A stretch of DNA of 36,723 bases from CAZGDB01 sp964524705 (GTDB lineage: Bacteria; Pseudomonadota; Gammaproteobacteria; Berkiellales; Berkiellaceae). The stretch covers positions 1 through 36,723 of the forward strand of contig CAZGDB010000017.1 in NCBI GenBank assembly GCA_964524705.1, given 5' to 3'. Positions within the stretch are counted from its first letter, which is position 1. Each line of letters opens with the position of its first letter. A program made the translations under genes and the position numbers. Below are positions 35,384 to 36,723 of the stretch, one piece after another. The notes beneath the pieces are model-generated. The model saw only the letters and a list, made by a program, of their open reading frames with translations, ran no database searches and was not told the origin of the DNA.

Positions 35384-36043
35384 ATGAGAATTATATTATT
35401 TGGGCCCCCTGGAGCCGGTAAAGGTACGCAAGCGAAATATTTGGAACAGACTTTGCATATTCCTCAGATCTCAACAGGGGATATGTTACGTCAGGCAATA
35501 CAAGATGGGAGTGCCTTGGGTAAATCGGTAGAATCACTTTTAAAGGAAGGCAAATTAGTGCCAGATCCGCTGATGATTCAACTGGTGCAAGCCCGATTAT
35601 CACAAGCAGATTGTAAAAATGGATATCTCTTGGATGGATTTCCACGCACGCTGGTACAGGCACAAGGATTATGGCAAGCGCATATTCCAGTAGATCTAGT
35701 GCTGTATATTCAAGTACCAGATGCTGAAATCGTGCGCCGTCTTTCTGGTAGAAGGGTACATCCAGCCAGTGGTCGTGTTTATCATACAGAATATAATCCA
35801 CCAAAGGTGGCAGATCTAGATGATGTGACTCAAGAACCCTTGGTGCAACGCCCTGACGATTTGCCTGAGACTATCTTAGCGCGCCTTGAAGTCTTTAGAA
35901 GACAAACCCTTCCCGTCTTTGCGTATTTTCAATCGTTGGCAGAACATGGTGCCGCTGTATTGTGTGCACAACTAGATGGAACCCTCACACCAGATGCAGT
36001 ACAAAAAGAAATTACGGCTATTTTAAAAAAAAATAACCCATAA
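35384..36043 (+). CDS. adk: Adenylate kinase
   Basis: Interconverts ATP, AMP and ADP. The P-loop GPPGAGKGTQ is at residues 7-16, the AMP site at ISTGDMLR, the DGFPRT motif is in place, and the long LID domain (about 120-160) is present without zinc-binding cysteines. I chose the ATG at 35384, with GGAGAGAGAG about 8 bases upstream; the frame from 35366 begins in that site. 219 residues. A strong terminator follows 35 bases after the stop. A TATACT at about 35350 may be its -10 element. Confidence 0.97.
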   Translation: MRIILFGPPGAGKGTQAKYLEQTLHIPQISTGDMLRQAIQDGSALGKSVESLLKEGKLVPDPLMIQLVQARLSQADCKNGYLLDGFPRTLVQAQGLWQAHIPVDLVLYIQVPDAEIVRRLSGRRVHPASGRVYHTEYNPPKVADLDDVTQEPLVQRPDDLPETILARLEVFRRQTLPVFAYFQSLAEHGAAVLCAQLDGTLTPDAVQKEITAILKKNNP

Positions 36044-36078
36044 TTTTTAAAAGTGTACTATAGTCAAAGTCTCACAAA

Positions 36079-36118
36079 AAAAAACGTTATTAACGGATCT
36101 TCGGTAATAACGTTTTTT
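36079..36118. terminator. Strong intrinsic terminator after adk
   Basis: Arms 36079-36092 and 36105-36118 pair perfectly over 14 bases (AAAAAACGTTATTA / TAATAACGTTTTTT) around a 12-base loop. The run of T on the right serves adk transcripts; the A run on the left would equally serve transcription from the right, so it may work in both directions. Confidence 0.9.
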
Positions 36119-36386
36119 GATGTGTGGAAAGTGTCTGGGGGATCTTAAATAATGCCTTATAAAACAACACGTTATTTTGTTGTTTTTGTGGTTTAAAATC
36201 CCTCTTATATATAGTCAGTATCTGTTATTCATTAGCACTTGGCAGCAGTAGGCATTGCTAAAAGGAATAATTTAAAGTAAACATCATAAAGTCAGTTGTG
36301 TTAAAAAATTATGTAATTCACAAAACTCTGTGCTATGTTAGAAGTGTCTGTTGACATTGCAGATATGTCTTAAGGAGAAAAAAGTC
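36119..36386. other. Intergenic region between the adk terminator and the histone-like gene
   Basis: About 270 bases with no gene I can support. It contains a second AT-rich hairpin, AAAACAAC (36161-36168) and GTTGTTTT (36179-36186). An open stretch at 36152-36196 could code 14 residues after GGGGGA, but nothing supports it being real. The promoter of the following gene must lie here or further left; I could not fix a convincing -35/-10 pair. Confidence 0.5.
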
Positions 36387-36723
36387 ATGGCGATGAAGAA
36401 ACGTTCTAAGAAAGCTCCAGCTGCGCAAGCAGAGGGAGAGGTAGTAAAGAAAGCGGTTGCTAAGAAAAAGCCTGCTGCCAAGAAAAAGCCTGCTGCTAAG
36501 AAAGCAGTAGCTAAGAAGGCTGTAGCTAAGAAAGCAGTTGCTAAGAAAGCAGTAGCGAAGAAGAAACCTGCAGCTAAGAAAAAAGTTGTAGCGAAGAAGA
36601 AACCTGCAGCTAAGAAAAAAGCTGTAGCGAAGAAGAAACCTGCAGCTAAGAAAAAAGTTGTAGCGAAAAAGAAACCTGCAGCTAAGAAAAAAGCTGTAGC
36701 GAAGAAGAAACCTGCAGCTAAGA
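36387..36723 (+). CDS. Histone H1-like Lys/Ala-rich DNA-binding protein (3' end outside window)
   Basis: From the ATG at 36387 (AAGGAG at 36371-36376) the frame is open to the window edge, about 112 codons. After a short head (MAMKKRSKKAPAAQAEGEVV) the protein is almost entirely Lys, Ala, Val and Pro in AKKAV and AKKKPAAKK units. This is the composition of bacterial histone H1-like proteins (Chlamydia HctB, Coxiella Hq1, Pseudomonas AlgP), which compact DNA through lysine-rich tails. No stop codon is seen, so the length is unknown. It sits alone behind the terminator. Confidence 0.88.
   Translation, partial: MAMKKRSKKAPAAQAEGEVVKKAVAKKKPAAKKKPAAKKAVAKKAVAKKAVAKKAVAKKKPAAKKKVVAKKKPAAKKKAVAKKKPAAKKKVVAKKKPAAKKKAVAKKKPAAK
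36555..36723 (+). repeat. 36-bp in-frame tandem repeat
   Basis: Four full 36-base units start at 36555, 36591, 36627 and 36663, and a partial one at 36699. Each encodes AKKKPAAKKK plus VV or AV, and these two forms alternate strictly, so the true period is 72 bases. Shorter 15-base AKKAV units precede it. Confidence 0.93.

Noticed and set aside
36152..36196. A 14-residue open frame with a G-rich upstream sequence
   Set aside because: Too short, no conserved feature, and it overlaps an AT-rich hairpin.

Overview
The window looks like chromosomal DNA of an AT-rich gammaproteobacterium. The best guess is Legionellales or a related host-associated lineage. That rests on gene neighbourhoods, not on any database search: recA-alaS ... 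lysC-csrA, recJ-prfB-lysS, sdhE/ygfZ next to an rpoE-like sigma gene, relA divergent from a GacS/LetS-type kinase, and a very Lys/Ala-rich histone-like protein at the right edge. Ribosome binding sites, tight spacing and gene overlaps are typically bacterial. No rRNA, tRNA or CRISPR was recognised.

Layout. Positions 1-3170 hold the recA 3' end and alaS, which overlap. Positions 3205-6581 are an accessory block inserted between alaS and lysC. It contains a hipBA toxin-antitoxin operon with three helically spaced palindromes over its promoter, an array of 10/11-bp tandem repeats broken by a 100-N assembly gap, and a Fic-family gene whose catalytic His is Gln. Positions 6687-9817 hold lysC, csrA, tadA and xseA. 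Positions 9917-10458 are a decayed MNT/HEPN-type pair. Positions 10510-13150 hold an MscS channel, a cytochrome b561 and an MFS exporter. Positions 13158-18251 hold nadE, two tandem S66 LD-carboxypeptidase-like genes that both carry export signals, and an old yellow enzyme. Positions 18248-21672 hold a DUF4143 ATPase, a repeated hairpin element, and a three-gene group (Mth938-like, sodium symporter, YciI-like). Positions 21749-26972 hold recJ, prfB with its programmed +1 frameshift, lysS and ygfZ. Positions 26973-28547 hold sdhE and two consecutive ECF sigma genes with no anti-sigma gene. Positions 28578-36043 hold a GacS/LetS-type hybrid kinase with a periplasmic binding-protein partner, relA, a LOG-family gene and adk. 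The window ends in a repeat-rich histone-like gene.

How the genes fit together. Several are global regulators of the kind that govern growth-phase switching: csrA, a GacS-type kinase (in relatives it acts through GacA/LetA and small RNAs on CsrA), relA, and two envelope-stress-type sigma factors. The first sigma gene has a good match to an autoregulated sigma-E promoter. Housekeeping translation and repair genes make up most of the rest. The least explained parts are the hip-repeat-fic block, the paired exported S66 peptidases, the 45-bp hairpin repeat near the DUF4143 gene, and the tandem sigma genes.
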